Part shown: positions 22,714 to 35,353 of the stretch, in pieces
Layout: the number at the start of each line of letters is the position of its first letter
Position numbering within the stretch: position 1 is the stretch's first letter
Source: Isoetes taiwanensis
Taxonomy: Eukaryota; Streptophyta; Lycopodiopsida; Isoetales; Isoetaceae
Assembly: GCA_021234155.1 (NCBI GenBank)
Contig: JAJEKV010000075.1
Span: 1,984,001-2,048,000, forward strand
Reading direction: 5' to 3'
Length of the DNA: 64,000 nucleotides
Translations under genes and position numbers: made by a program
Notes under the pieces: model-generated
Told to the model about the DNA's origin: nothing
Seen by the model: only the letters and a program-made list of their open reading frames with translations
Database searches by the model: none

Positions 22714-23218
22714 GAAGGGACAATTTTGGCAATGGTATTTTACAATGTATTTGATATCCCCAATAGTTATTACTATTCAAACATTCGACATATATTCACA
22801 TGCGGAAGACAATGATAATGTATCCTTGGACTTTTCTAGTCCGATGAGTTTTACAATTTTCACAATTTTTCAATTTTGACAAGTATCACAATACATATTA
22901 GTCTAGATTAGGCATAAGTTTAGTAGTTATTATTTAATAATCTTTTACTTTGTCAAACCACCTTCATGAGATTCTTAAATATCATTTGTAAATTACTATT
23001 TTAAACCGATTATATATAATGCAATCCATTAGTTATTATAATATATGCTACAGCTTGTAAACTATCAAATCATCATATAACAATATTAATTCAACCGCTT
23101 ATTAGACTATCATGATTCATTTAATTTTTATTATGATATATGCTACAAATTGTCAAATCGAATAAAGCACAATTTCATTATAATGGGAAAATTTTAGTAA
23201 ATCGGAATTTTTTATTAT
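22714..23218. other. AT-rich DNA without visible genes
   Basis: No coding frame or recognisable element. A segment near 22,755-22,800 (ATTCAAACATTCGACAT) recurs near 62,265-62,295, so part of it is dispersed repeat. Confidence 0.6.
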
Positions 23219-23346
23219 GGGGTTGTATACATGTGTACAAGACTCTCAGATCATAGACCTTATGCATGGGTTGTATACACGCAGGCAAAGACTGTATCAT
23301 AGACCTTATGTGGGTTGTATACACATGCAAGCATCTGTATCATACA
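23219..23346. repeat. short tandem repeat, GGGTTGTATACA units
   Basis: Three imperfect units starting at 23,219, 23,268 and 23,312, each with GGGTTGTATACA and ATCATAGACCTTATG or a remnant of it. Unit length is about 44-49 bp. Confidence 0.88.
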
Positions 23347-23430
23347 TACATGAATATTTAGAGAACATATTAACACAAAGATCATATACCAACTTCCAAA
23401 CACAATAGAGACCAAGTATGAACTATGTAT

Positions 23431-23515
23431 GATAGATAGCAAAGGTTACTAGAGACCATGGCAAGATGTCCCGATAGATAGCAAAGGTTACTACGCACCA
23501 CCTAAAGATGTCCCT
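23431..23515. repeat. 42-bp tandem duplication
   Basis: Two adjacent units, each starting GATAGATAGCAAAGGTTACT and ending near AGATGTCCC. Confidence 0.9.
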
Positions 23516-24076
23516 AGTAACCTTCCCCTAGGTTCCTAACCCCTTCCCCTTCCCCTTCCCCCCCTTCCCTCATGAGGTCTAACCCACGCAAATGGGAAAG
23601 GGAACCCGTGAGCTCACCCATATCCCAGCCTGATTCTTCCCACCATATGGGGTACCTAGTCATTGCAAAAGTAATTCCACATGATGATACTCTACGTAAG
23701 AAGAGCGACCCAACCACAAAGTTGTTGTATTCTCAAGTAGTACGTCCCCATAAGGCCATACATCTCTCCCTACAAATTTCATGAACTTAACTCGATATGT
23801 ATTGATCCGCAGAGTGTGCAAATAACCAAAGACGAAGAAGAGGCCCAAACCGCCAGTAGCATTTCGCCCAGATGAGGAGGGGGTTCAAGAATTCCCCCCA
23901 TTCAAGTCTCCTATAACATTCAGATGGATTAATTTCCATCGCTGGCTCATGACCACAATCAACCGCCCCGTAATGAAGTTGATCAACTCCATTGCAAGCT
24001 CCTTGGTGGACCGTGGCGCAACCTCCACTCCAAGAAATGGTCAAATAGCTCATCTTGATCAAAGCCACACGTAATG
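23516..24076. other. unassigned DNA left of copy B
   Basis: Starts with a C-rich run of CCCCTT repeats (about 23,535-23,570). Overlapping frames on both strands are open (plus 23,572-23,784; minus 23,848-23,660 and 24,080-23,787) but match no family known to me. This is the left side of the copy B insertion site. Confidence 0.5.
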
Positions 24077-24081
24077 CTTGG
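24077..24081. repeat. target-site duplication CTTGG, left of copy B
   Basis: CTTGG immediately before the TGTGACG LTR end, matching CTTGG at 36,917-36,921. Confidence 0.9.
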
Positions 24082-25654
24082 TGTGACGCCCAGGAACGTG
24101 ATAATGACCTTCTGACGATATTATTACCGACTTTCCCTCCCATGGCAAACCAACTCACCATGAGCAGGGCCTCCGCCTAACTCGCCATCTATAAAGATGC
24201 CTCAAGTGAAGGACACAGAGGGGTCATTCGCCCACGCCTTCAATGGGACTCCTATGTCGCGGAAACGTGAACACAAGGTTAGCACACAAAGATAATCATA
24301 TATCATAATTTACCACCACGGGGTGGCACATCCATCCAAGTGACAACAACAAAGAATATGCATTTAATACTAGGGAAAACACCCAAACCCATGGTTCTAC
24401 CCCGCTCGCACTCCAAAGGAGGATCGACCGACGGCTAGGTCTCAAGAGATCAGCGGACCAATCTTGACATGGCGCTAATGGGCATAGAACATCGGGCTAG
24501 GGTTGTTCACTCCATCCGCCCCTCCCGCACACTTTGTGATGGGTCGATTCACGCCATGGCTTCGCTTATAGCCTTCCTGGAGACGCAGACTCAAGGCATC
24601 ACCCTTCGAGCCTACCTACCTGTGGTTCATGAAGCCCTAGTCCGACGAGGCGTGTCGTGGAAGTGTCCCCCTTCCAGATTGTAAGGGTTCCATGGGTGAG
24701 CTAGAGAATACGCGCCGCGACACCCCCCCGCATCCGCATCCACTCTACTCACCCTAAATCTACTCAGTGCATGGTGCCCCATACGGGTCACACCTCTACA
24801 CCTGTGGAGTGTCGCACTCCCATACCCGGCCCTCTACGTGACCGGCTATCAGGCCTAGCCCACTATAGGAGTCTCTGGAGCCTTTTATGTTCATGCAAGA
24901 CCCCACCCCCACTTCACCACTGCGTCCCTTCTCTGGTGCTAAGCCATTCCATAGCATCTACGACCCGATGGTCTCTTGTACACAGGCCGCAACTAATGGG
25001 AAATACAGGATCAACCTAGAAGTATACTACTAGCATGGCTCAGAGGTCTCTACCCCCTTTAATTCCCCCATCTCCAGAGTAATACTATACAAAGAACTAT
25101 CAATTCATCCTTTAAGAGCAAGACCAGAATCAGAAATAAAGAGAACTCACCTTTGCAATCAAGGGTTAGTTCCGACAGGTAAAGCACAGAGAAAGCAGAA
25201 GAAATGAACACAACAAGTGCCCAACAGGGGCGCTACTCTAAAAATATCAAGCTACTCTAACCACCCACCTGAGTTCCTACTGGATCCGTTGTCATTTGGT
25301 GCTTCCATCTTCCCCTCGACTTGGCGCCTCCGACACACACAAAGGCGCTTAGCAAGGTGGGCGCCAACCGCCGCCTCCTTGATCGATTTTGGGAGTCAAT
25401 CAGTGGCTAGGGGTCAAGTTGATGACCCAAATTGAACTTCCCATGCCGCCAATCGAAGTTAGCCAGTGGCGCCCCTAAATAGCCAATTAGTCCACTTCAA
25501 ATAATTGATAATTATCCTTAATGGTTAATTTAGCATAGCTAAATTAATCCCTTTTTAGGTCAATGTCAAAATACCCCATGGTGGCGCATTCATACCGGTG
25601 ACGTGTCAAGATATTATTTATACGTATCCCGTGATAAATACTTGGAACGCCACA
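24082..25654 (-). repeat. 3' LTR of copy B
   Basis: 1,573 bp, TG...CA ends on the plus strand (TGTGACGCC ... GCCACA). Inner end is followed by the C-rich complement of the polypurine tract. Confidence 0.93.
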
Positions 25655-25665
25655 TTCTCCCCCTT
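25655..25665 (-). other. polypurine tract, copy B
   Basis: Minus-strand A/G-only run with five G next to the 3' LTR; two G shorter than in copy A. Confidence 0.85.
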
Positions 25666-26299
25666 AGAAATAATGTTGTCCTCAGCATTGGGGTTAGTTA
25701 ACCGTAGACAGCTTAATCGCAGAATCAAATAGGAGAAAGTATACTTAAGAAAGGAAGATAACTCATTATTTCCACAAGAATAGATTGAAGTTCAAAATAT
25801 ATCGAGCGTAAGCATCAAGGTGCATTTTACGACTTATCATCAAAGAAAGTTCAAGGACCAAGTCCAATTTCAAAACATTATCTAAACTAAAAGAACACAT
25901 GTAGACCAAACAGAACCGAAGAAGTCGGGCCATCAGCAAACCTCTATACATGGCAGGTCACGAACCGCTCACCGCATGCACATGTCAAGATATCAAGATA
26001 AATAATTAATATAAATAGATTGTGGTTGAAGGACCACCCCCTATAATGAATAAAAGAAAACCCTATCTACAAGGGGACCTATCATGTCTATGGTTTGCAA
26101 TTCATTGTGCATAGGGAATGGTCGATTTCCCATTGTAGCCGAGATGAACGCTGCCTATCAACTATATGCTTCCAAGCTATTCGTGGTCATGTCAACATCG
26201 ACAAGACACCACGCCCCTAGAGAACACAAAGGTGATCTCATCATCGGTAACTATTATTACTTCACGATGCATCTACCCCTAGAGCCACCCCGGCAATCA

Positions 26300-27720
26300 A
26301 GCTTCCAAGCTTACCACCGGCCGGCCGGGTTGATAGCATCGTTGATGGTGGGCCTTGAGATTCCCGCATGAAGTCCGGATAGTGCTTCTCAAGGTCTATT
26401 TTCATCACCCACTTAGCATCTTCTCTCACAAGTGTTTCCACTTAACCAAGTATTGTAGCATTTGACTCCTTCCGGTTTGCTTATAGGCCCGATCAAGAAG
26501 AGCTTCGTGCACTATATCTAGATGCTCTTCCTCGCCATTTCAAGAAGGGTGGGTGTATCCAAGATCTCCTCCTCCTCGATCCGGGGTGTGTTGTTTCAGA
26601 AGACTCACGGAAAGACCTTGTGGATCTTCAAGCGGGTGGCAAATCCAAGCCATATGCCTCCTGTTTCTCCAACTCGCTCAATGATTTTGAATGGCCCCAG
26701 CCCATCCGGGTGCCAGCTTCTTGCGCTACTCAATCTTAAGGTTGGCCTGCTTTTACCTTAACTTTAAGCCAAACTGATTCAATCCACCTGAAGACTCGTG
26801 GGGGTCTCAGGTCTATCCGCTACACTCTTCCTCACGATCGCAGCCAATAAGTAACCACTCTAACTTCCTCAACTAAAGCTTGCATTTCTAAAAAGGAGTT
26901 GTTGAGAAACCTCCACTTTAGAAACGGGTTATGCCATGTGTCCGAGTAAGACATTGATAACCATAATTTATCATAAAGGGAGACATTCTAGAAGACTCCT
27001 GTTTATGTCAAGTATAGGCAAACTCACCGTGATAAAATATAGTCACCCCATTGTGATCGCATCTCCACACATAACTTCAGAGCATATCCTCTATGATGCG
27101 ATTGTATGACCATCCGTCCCTTGAGGATGATATGTCGCACATAGCAAGCTTGGTGTGGATGGTGGCAAAGAAGTCTTTCCAAAATGCACTTACTTAATTT
27201 GGGATCCCCGCTTCTGATACAATAACTCGTGGCATTCCGCGTAATCAAGATCTCTTTGCAAATAGCGTAGCAAAGATCGGCGGTCAGACTCTCGGGTACG
27301 ACATGGCAAGAAATGAGCCATTTTCGACAATTTGTCGACTACTACCATCAATGCATCATATCCACCTGAGAGTACGCGGAAGGCCTATAATGAAATCCAT
27401 GGTTATCACTTCCCACTTAGCGCTGGGCACATCCAGAGGTTGCAACTCTCCGAATCCTTAATTGCTCAGCCTTTGGTTTGCCGACATACCGACAATCGCT
27501 TAATGTACCTAGCAATATCCTTCTTCATAGAAGGCCGTAAATAACCGGAGCGGATCTTAAAGTAGGTCTTCATAAAACCCCGCATGTCCCGCTATAGGGT
27601 TGTGCGTGTCATGGAGAATTAGCTTACGATCTCAAGTCTCGTGTACACACAACTTATCCTTTGTAATATAACAAGTTGCCCTCTTTCTTGTAACGAAGCG
27701 AAAGCTTCACGCTCTTTATC
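26300..27720 (-). pseudogene. integrase with chromodomain, copy B (badly broken)
   Basis: Aligns along its whole length with 1,668-3,110 of copy A. Only short stretches stay in frame here, for example the region with ARNATSYCIR and RIIEDML-like remnants near 27,250-27,030. It shares with copy A the short deletion at the catalytic Glu site (near 27,090-27,110). Otherwise its breaks are its own, many at sites where copy A reads CTG or CAG. Confidence 0.8.
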
Positions 27721-27738
27721 CGTATGCGTCTCGCTTAT

Positions 27739-28240
27739 TCAAACTATCCCAAACATCACGTAACTCCCCGGGATCTCGTGGCCAAGGTCTGTTTCTATCT
27801 GCTTTCCAAACTCACTAGTGAGTGTGGAAATTGCGCTACAATGGGTTCGGTTATCAAGGGATGGCGGACAACGATCCGCAACCACATTGTGCTTCCTGTG
27901 CTTATACATAATCTCAAAATCATACTCCTCCGTAAATTCCATCCATCTTCTTTGACGGAGGTTGAGATTCGGGCCGGGTGGATAGATAACGGAGACTCGA
28001 ATGATCCAGATTGTTGAAAATCTTCTACCAAGAAGGTAGTGTTCCATATACGCAGAGAGCTGGACAACGGCTAACAACTCCCCGATCATGGGTGGGGTAT
28101 CACTGTTCAGGGCCGCTCATTTTCTTTGAATCGTATGCACAACCCTCTCCTCCCCGCATTAGGACTCCACCGTAGCAATCTTACTAGCATCCGCTGGCTA
28201 CTAGTTTATCCTTTTCGTGGTCGGGCAATGGGAGGACTGG
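27739..28240 (-). pseudogene. RNase H domain, copy B (broken)
   Basis: Aligns with the open RNase H of copy A. Visible pieces include HYLLGRRF, NLNLRQRRWME, EEYDFEIMYK, HNVVAD and TSEFGKQIE. Several frame changes separate them; the segment holding the first catalytic Asp (about 28,170-28,200) is not readable in one frame. Confidence 0.82.
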
Positions 28241-28369
28241 TGTGACGCTAAAGCATCCTTAAGCTTCAAAACTTCCCCGACCTTTGCTTTCCAATGCTCA
28301 ATCCAATCCTTTACCTTCTCATGCTTTGTAAGATCAAGAAGGGGTGCGCAAATCCTTGCAAAAATCCTT

Positions 28370-28970
28370 AACAAATTTCCGTAATATCCTCGCCAATCCT
28401 AAGAAACTTCGACCTCCTCGAGACATTTCCTCGAATGGGCCAATCCTTCACCGCCTCGCCTTTGTTGGATCGGTAGCAATTCCTCTCACTGAAATGACAT
28501 GTCCCAAATAATCCACCTTTGGAGTGGCAAACTTCCACTTAGAGAACTTGGCAAAGAGTCGATGACGCCTTTAGCTTTGTAGTGCCAGCTTAAGATGTTG
28601 CTCATGCTCCTCCGTAGTCTTATCAGATGAGAATGTCACAAAGAAAAATAACAACAAAATCATCCAAGTACCGGGCTTAAGACATCATTCATCAATCGCA
28701 TGAAAGTTGCGGGTGCATTAGTTAATCCAAAAGGCATAACAAGAAACTCATAATGCCCATATCTAGTGCGAAAGGCAGATTTATGGATGTCCTCTTCCTT
28801 AATCCTTATCTGATGGTATCCGGAGCGTAAGTCAATCTTTGAGAAGTATCTGGCTCCTTGCAACTGGTCCATAAGATCGTCTGCTCGTGGTAAAGCATAG
28901 CGATTCTTGATGGTATGTTTATTCGCCGTGCCGAGGTTTAATAGCTCTTGAAGTTGCTTCTTAAGCCTCC
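28370..28970 (-). pseudogene. reverse transcriptase domain, copy B (partly intact)
   Basis: 28,872-28,660 is the cleanest RT stretch in the window: [16 protein letters not shown] (first catalytic Asp), [33 protein letters not shown]. This is the same part that is scrambled in copy A. The FxDD box that follows (about 28,620-28,660) is damaged here but readable in copy A, so between them the two copies document all RT motifs. Confidence 0.9.
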
Positions 28971-29417
28971 AAAGAATTCAGGGGACTCATACCAGCGGGG
29001 CCTTACCCGGTAGGCTTAGTATTTGGTTCCAAAGCTATCTCACATTCCACCCCTCTAAAAGGAGGGACCTTTTGGATCTCATCTGGAAAAAGATCGCGAA
29101 ATTCTCGGAGAAGATTAGCAATGCCCTCCGCAAAGTATCAATTACTTGCTTCGTCCCTTAGCATCCGACTCAATGGAGGCAAGTCTCATGACGGCCCAAT
29201 AAGGGAGGTTATCCCCGCGATAGCTTTATCTAACCGCTTGATGGACATAGATCGCATGATAGGGTTGAATGGATCACCTTATAGTCACGCTGGCTCCATT
29301 AGTCGCGTTGAAGGTAACTTCCCGCTTTCAAAACAAGAATTCCATACCAACAATGAGGTCATATTTGCCAATATCCATTAACTCGGCGCCTAAAGCAATC
29401 GGTGCACCTCGGCAACC

Positions 29418-29820
29418 GTGATCCTAAGGTTAATGCGACGCCATGAGTATGTCTCCGATTTTTCCATCGGGCTAACGGATGTGTCTCTATCGGGACCTCA
29501 AAGTCTCAAGCCGCAATACCGAGCCATTCTAGGAGAAGCAAAGTTATGTGTACTTCCCATGATCCATAAGAATTATGAAAGGTTTACCGCCTACTTGACC
29601 TATGGTGGAAATAACAGCAGGCCGACTTTCAAAGATTGCCAGCTTCTATAGCCGCAAGGATATGAGACGACCGCGGAATATACCGGAGCCTCCTCCTCGA
29701 CAGTAGTGTAGACTCCATATCGCCCCAATCGAGGTCGGCCATGGCCACCGGCAGTCTCAAGGCGACATAAGGACAATTTCGCATGAAGTGCCCGGCCGCA
29801 TACACCAGTAGCATGCCTTA
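29418..29820 (-). pseudogene. protease and zinc knuckle, copy B (broken)
   Basis: 29,814-29,629 keeps the second half of the CCHC knuckle (AAGHFMRNCPY) and the linker ADLDWGDMESTL. The protease region (about 29,640-29,500) aligns with copy A, where the catalytic triad can be read. Confidence 0.75.
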
Positions 29821-29879
29821 TCTCTACGAGCTGAGTTCTCGAGCCTCTTTGGGAATGGATCAGAAGAGGTTCCGAACTT

Positions 29880-30742
29880 CCTTACCGACATTGTTCGGCT
29901 TTATCTGGGCGGCGCGGTGACTTTTCTTTTCCCCGGGTACCGCTAGAGTTTTGGCCGAGAGGGCCCCGAATCGGGTGAACGGCCCTTTATAAGGTGTGTA
30001 CGGGCGCACTGGGAATAAGATGTCGACGCTGGTACCGCCCCCACGGGCGCGGTCTTCTTCAAGGCTCGCCTTAGCCTCAAAAGAATCGACTTGGGGTCTA
30101 TGGCCTTAACCATTCGCTTAATTGATGGGGCCAACCCTCAATATAACCCTCCACCGCCTCTTTTCATTCATACCCGCATATAGCCTCAGCGCATGGATTC
30201 ATCTGTAGGCCCGAACTCACATGCCCTTTGCTCCAACCGTAAAAAATCAATCACTGGCATTTGTGCGCACGGGCACGAATGCCACTTAAAAAGCTTTGGC
30301 AAACTTTTTGAATTTGCATCTACTTCGCCCGTATGTTTGGTTCTAGCATAGCCCTTCCACCAAATACCGCAGCCTCTGTAGGTTTGTGGGTGGCAACCTT
30401 CAGATCCTTTTCTCGCCATACCGTAGGATTTTCTAAACTCCTTCATCTCGTCCAACTAGGACTCTGCATTTAGCCCGCCTCTAGATTTCCCATCAAACTG
30501 GGCCAGTTTCCTATTTTTCCATATACTGCCGTATCAACCGTCTTACGGTACTCCTTGTCCCGGCGCTTTGCATGGTCACCGGATGATACAGACGACTCAG
30601 AGGACACAGAGGTGGTTGATTGTGAGGAGGTGGCACTATCCCTAGAGGAACTCCGACGACGTTTAGAATGGTGCCTCCTTTGTGCAGGCACGGGGCCTGG
30701 TTCAGGTGCAAGTGGCTGCTGTGGTGGTGGACTTGGCGGCAA
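29880..30742 (-). pseudogene. gag, copy B (broken)
   Basis: The Pro-rich N-terminus (PPSPPPQQPLAPEPGP, 30,742-30,600), LDEMKEFRKS (about 30,455) and MAPSIKRMVKAIDPKS (30,134) are visible, each in a different frame. Same architecture as copy A. Confidence 0.8.
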
Positions 30743-31161
30743 CGGAGGTAACTCCGGTCCATCCTCCTGTACATGCTACGGTGGGTTGGCATTCAACACA
30801 TAAGTTTGTAACTCGACTAATTGCCTCTTCATCAACATAAGTTCCTGCTCAGGTGTTAGTCTACTGGCATTCGAGAGCGTCTGCCAGGCGGCGTTGCGTG
30901 CACCGTCTATATTGAGCATAAAAAGGTATAAGCAAATTTATAGTGACCTCAAGTCTCACAAAGAAGATCATTTCGGATAGTATTTAGAGAGAGAATAAAT
31001 AAAAGAGTACAATAGGAAAGATCTTTATTATAAGAGAACAGTTGTTACATTAGAGATCATTACATTGGTAGTGACAAAAGTTAAAGTGGTATAATACAGA
31101 GATACAGTGGACAATTCCTAAATCACACGTAAGCATGGAAGAAAAACTGAGGAGACCCGAC

Positions 31162-31650
31162 CTAGGGCTGCGCAAAAGGGTACAAGATAGAGTAGCGAAC
31201 GCTCTCGCGTACAGCTCTGACTAACTTGTAGCGAGCCCAGGCCTGGACAATAACAGGCTGGTAGTCTAGCGTGGGGCTAATGATGAGGAGATTAAAGAGC
31301 CTTCTTAACGCATAGAAAATCTGCCACAAGTGATCATTAGCGTCAGCGAAAGCTTCATGCCTTGTCATGTCCCAGTAATCCCATGTTCGACGAAGAGTTT
31401 GGTGTAAGTCCTCAAAGGCCCGTTCTCTGAGAATGTTAACTACTTCCAAGCCTTTAGCTGGATCATAAGGCTCTCCTTCTTCTGCAGGTTCCCCTACCTC
31501 ATAATCACCGTCCCGCTCCAGGTACTCCCCATATCGTTGGCCGTAATCTTGTTCGGGAGGCCCTGGATCATCCCGTCGTATCTGGTTGGTGATTCTTTCT
31601 TCATATTCTTCGAGTCCCTCGTCTGCAAGACGACAAAAATGAATATACAA
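31162..31650 (-). pseudogene. extra module, downstream segment, copy B (longest open form)
   Basis: 162-residue frame that extends the copy A segment: the acidic part, then WDMTRHEAFADANDHLWQ, FYALRRLFNLLIISPTLDY, QAWARYKLVRAVRESVRY. A hydrophobic/basic second half follows the acidic first half. No family recognised. The true segment probably starts at about 31,624, after the acceptor-like CTTGCAG, rather than at the Met in the AT-rich gap. Confidence 0.6.
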
Positions 31651-31820
31651 TGTGGAACAGTTTCTTACACTCGAAACTCTAATAGATACAAGGAAGTATC
31701 ATGGAAGAAAACAATTTAATTGTATTCATCGATACAATAATCATAAACCATAAGAAAATGGCACATATATTATAAAATGGCTAAGGAAAATGTCAAATCA
31801 AAATTTTACAACTATACGCA
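31640..31820 (-). other. intron-like AT-rich gap, copy B
   Basis: Same gap as 7,185-7,377 in copy A. Nearly every base is conserved between the copies, since it has few CTG/CAG sites. Confidence 0.5.
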
Positions 31821-31849
31821 AAGATAAGATGCAGAATACAATTGTCTAG

Positions 31850-33226
31850 GAACTAGGTCCTCCTCTCAAGGCCCATAGGCCGGGAGGTGGTGGCGGGCGG
31901 CCGATGTCGTAATAGAGTCACCCCGGGTCTACCGTGGGCACCGGTGCAATGGAGGCGCTCTCAGCGGATAGGCTAGCCAATGGGGCCAGAAGGAGCTTCA
32001 TACTCATCCATGGTGCAATATCCCCCCCAATGCAAAGGAGGGCAAGATCCCGGGCCGAACGAGCACGTAAGTAAGCGTATGATAGGGAAGCTTCTTGCCC
32101 CCGCCAATGTGGAAAGAGCACGGAGGGTCCACCACGGCTCAGCCGCCCTAAGTCCCGGCTACAAAAAAGAACTTGCCCCTCACGAAAAGTCGATAGGAAG
32201 AAGCGGGTGAGGTGATTTCCAATACCTTCCCTCAAGGGGTCTCCGACGGGCAACCTCCTTATCCAAGTCCATAGGGACTTCTTCTTCCTTGAGTTCCTCC
32301 CGCTTCTTCCTTCAAATGAGCAAAGATTATGGTACGCATCCTCTCCTCCTCATCCAAACCCGAGGGAACTTCACCATATTAATGTTTGGAACATAAGGCC
32401 CCATAGTCAGAAGGCATCCCCAGGAAGGTCGAGATGGCGGATCCCCGTCATCACCGCCCCCCAAAGCCGCAATAAAGTTTCAGCTGGCTCTATGGTCTCC
32501 TGATGGAATTGGAGTAGCTGCTATACCTCCTGTGGCAGGTCAATGGGAGTAAAGTCGATGAAATCATCCATACAGTACTCCGCTAACTCATAAAGTACAT
32601 GGTCCTTGCGTCGGCGCTTAACCCTGGCCACCATGTGATAAGTCCAGATAATATCATCCAAAAGAAGATACTTTGCCCCTGGTGATATACCACCGAAGGG
32701 TATCAGCCCCATAAGCGCGCAGCCTTTGTTCCCGCTGTGGTGGCATCTCCTCCGCCACCGCCCCAACGGGCGAAGTCACCCATGCCTACGTGCTCATCCT
32801 CTTCCTCCTCAGAAGACTCAGGGAGTTTGCCTTTCTCTGCCGGAAATGTGTCATCCTCAACGTACTGATCCATGAGGATGGCTAGGGCAAAGGCAACTTC
32901 AAGATATTGTCGCCCTTGGTGCAACAACGGCAAAAACAGCACCCCATCTAAGCTTGCCCTTGAGCACATCATATGCGTGTCACCCCCTAGCATATCTCGA
33001 CTACATCCCGCTCTAGGTACAACTAGGGAGGTTCCCCAAGAGGAATACACAAAGGAAGCATCTCCCCTGTATAAAACTCTAGGAATCCGGCATAATCTGG
33101 GTGCCGCTGCATATTAGAGATGAGGTCAAGGCGCTGGCATAGAAAGGGCCGTAACAGGTCGAAGGGCACCTGTGGATCCCAATGCTCTCTATCCTGGTAC
33201 CATACAAGTAGGTCGGTGGCAGCCAT
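31850..33226 (-). pseudogene. extra module, main segment, copy B (broken)
   Basis: Starts with the best candidate N-terminus in the window: MAATDLLVWYQDREHW, then VPFDLLRPFLCQRLDLIS, HPDYAGFLEFYTGEMLPL. Then come QYLEVAFALAILMDQY, PESSEEEEDEHVGMGDFA, YLLLDDIIWTYHMVA, LAEYCMDDFIDFTPIDLP and GNHLTRFF. About 450 residues in several frames. Unknown function. The counterpart Met in copy A lies near 8,810. Confidence 0.55.
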
Positions 33227-35353
33227 GGGCTCGGAAGGAGGAGGGAGGAAGAGAAACAGATTTAAACAAATGAAAATGAAACTTTAAAGATCCTTTTAAC
33301 CCTTTTATTTATGCCGATGTCGCATTTTTTGCATACAATACAAGGACAAAATGTAGATTTTATTTAATATAACAAAAATATTTACAACGCAGCATTCTCC
33401 AAAATTTACTAAGGACGCCTCCTAATCCCCTCGGCGAGGGCCAAATCCTTTGGCATTATGGTGACTTTTTTGCGTGATAGCGCAAAGATTCACATCACCA
33501 AAAGTGTGCCCGTGTAGGCTTCGCGGCCTCTCTTGAAGCGCTTAGGGATGGCAAAAGTCCGGAAGCGGAGGTCGGTTTTAAATTTTGGCTATCTCCCCAC
33601 CAACCTTTGAAAAGGTTCCGTATCCGGTTGCGTGGACTTCAAACTTACTTGGATCTCCGTAAGGCCACGATTGCCGGTCTATACCCTAAGTGGGGCTTCC
33701 TGCGGGAGCAGGGGTTGGGAATCGCCCCTTTGCCGGGGTATCGCCTTTGGCCCCAACAATGGGGCCTAGGCCGAGGCATCCACCCATTCTCGCCTGGCCG
33801 AACTCACATTCTTCCCAAAAAAGCTTTCCACGCCTTCAACTTCTCCTTGTACCGCTGCCGGACTTTTCGGCCGCTTTTCTCCTGTTTGATGGGCCCCGTC
33901 CGGTCTGGTTGGGCCCCTCGCCATTCTCTGGTCCCCATTACCCTGGCTGTCCTGTTTGATTTCTTGTCGGGCCTTCTCTCTTTCTCCTTTTGGATTCTTT
34001 TCGCTTCTCCCCGCATTCTCTAGCTCTTTGGAGGTCGCTCTTCAACCTCAATGTAATCTTTTTTCAACAATGGGTCGCTGGTTCATCGACCGATCGCTCG
34101 TCAAATAATCCAGCCTGATGTCGAACCTCTCCCCACATAAAAGCTGCCTCCTGAAGCTTCATGCCATCGATATGGGGAAGCTCGATTGCCCCGCCATCAA
34201 TGACGACTCCATCCCCTAGATACCAGATTTTTCGACCCCGAGCCGGTGGTCCGGGCCGTTTCCACCTCCCCTCACGGCCATCCTCCTCATCCAGTTCCTG
34301 ATACTCGGCCTAATTCCTCGCTTCTATCGTCCTCCTCGATGTCCCTCACATTCATCCTGAGGGTAAAATTTATCAAACATCATGACCAAGTCAAGGTTGC
34401 TCGCCCATGGTATAAGGAAGTCGGTTTGAGGTTCAAATTTAACCAAAATCGCCCGGTAATGGTAGATGGATAGGTATCCTAGCGCCGCTGGGCAAATCTA
34501 TTTACCAACTCATCCGTAAGTATATCAATCAAAGGTGGTCGCCAGCCTATATGTCATGGCGATCAAAGCATAGATCCGGGCGATAGTAAGGGTAGTGGGG
34601 TCCACTGCATTTTGGTGGTGGCCATAGCTATGGCTTTGGAGGTCTAAGGCGGCGCGCAAGTGAGGCTTGCGTTAGAAGACTCAGATGGAAGGCTAGGGGT
34701 AGAGAAGGCGAGAGAAGAACCAAGGTGGGAAGCAAAGGCGAGTCCCGCTATGGCGGGCGCCAGACCTAGCGAGGCGCCAGAAAGTAAAAAATGAACGTCA
34801 CCACCTCTTAAAATTTTAAAAGTTTACTTTTTTTTTTTAAGATAATTATACCTACGGAATACACGAAATATACGGCGGCCGACGGCATTCCACGCCCCCC
34901 CACCGCATTCCGTAGTCGGTAAAGCAAGCGCGGTTGATCCGGGTCAAATACGCGCCGCTGATTATACGGTCGAAATACAGCAGATTATATCGCTGCCCTA
35001 CCATCGCCCCAGAAGTCGATAAAAAGCAAGCTACCGAAGGACTTTCGGGGTCCCTCCTTGACTTTTCCACCGCTGATGACCTCCTAGGGTTTTTGGATAT
35101 GCCCGATCCATTGAACCACTTTCGCCTTCATCTGAACTACCTACAAAAAGTTATAGCCTCCAAACTTGGGTCCTCCAGCCAGTTCTAACCCTCTTGACTT
35201 ACAATCTACTACATCAACCTAGCACAGAACCAAACATCAAAGAGCTAAACATCCACACTAGCTTAAGCTCCCACCTAACTACCGAACTAACGAGTTAGGG
35301 TTTAGTCAGTGCTATGATTTCGATTAACCGAAATCACGGCTCGGACAATTAAT
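33227..35353 (-). other. leader, copy B
   Basis: AT-rich spacer (to about 33,400), then a mixed stretch aligning with 9,000-10,966 of copy A. A damaged primer-binding-site candidate lies directly inside the LTR at about 35,339-35,353: plus-strand GGCTCGGACAATTAAT resembles the complement of the initiator-Met tRNA site (GGCTCTGATACCA) with changes at its CTG. Confidence 0.5.
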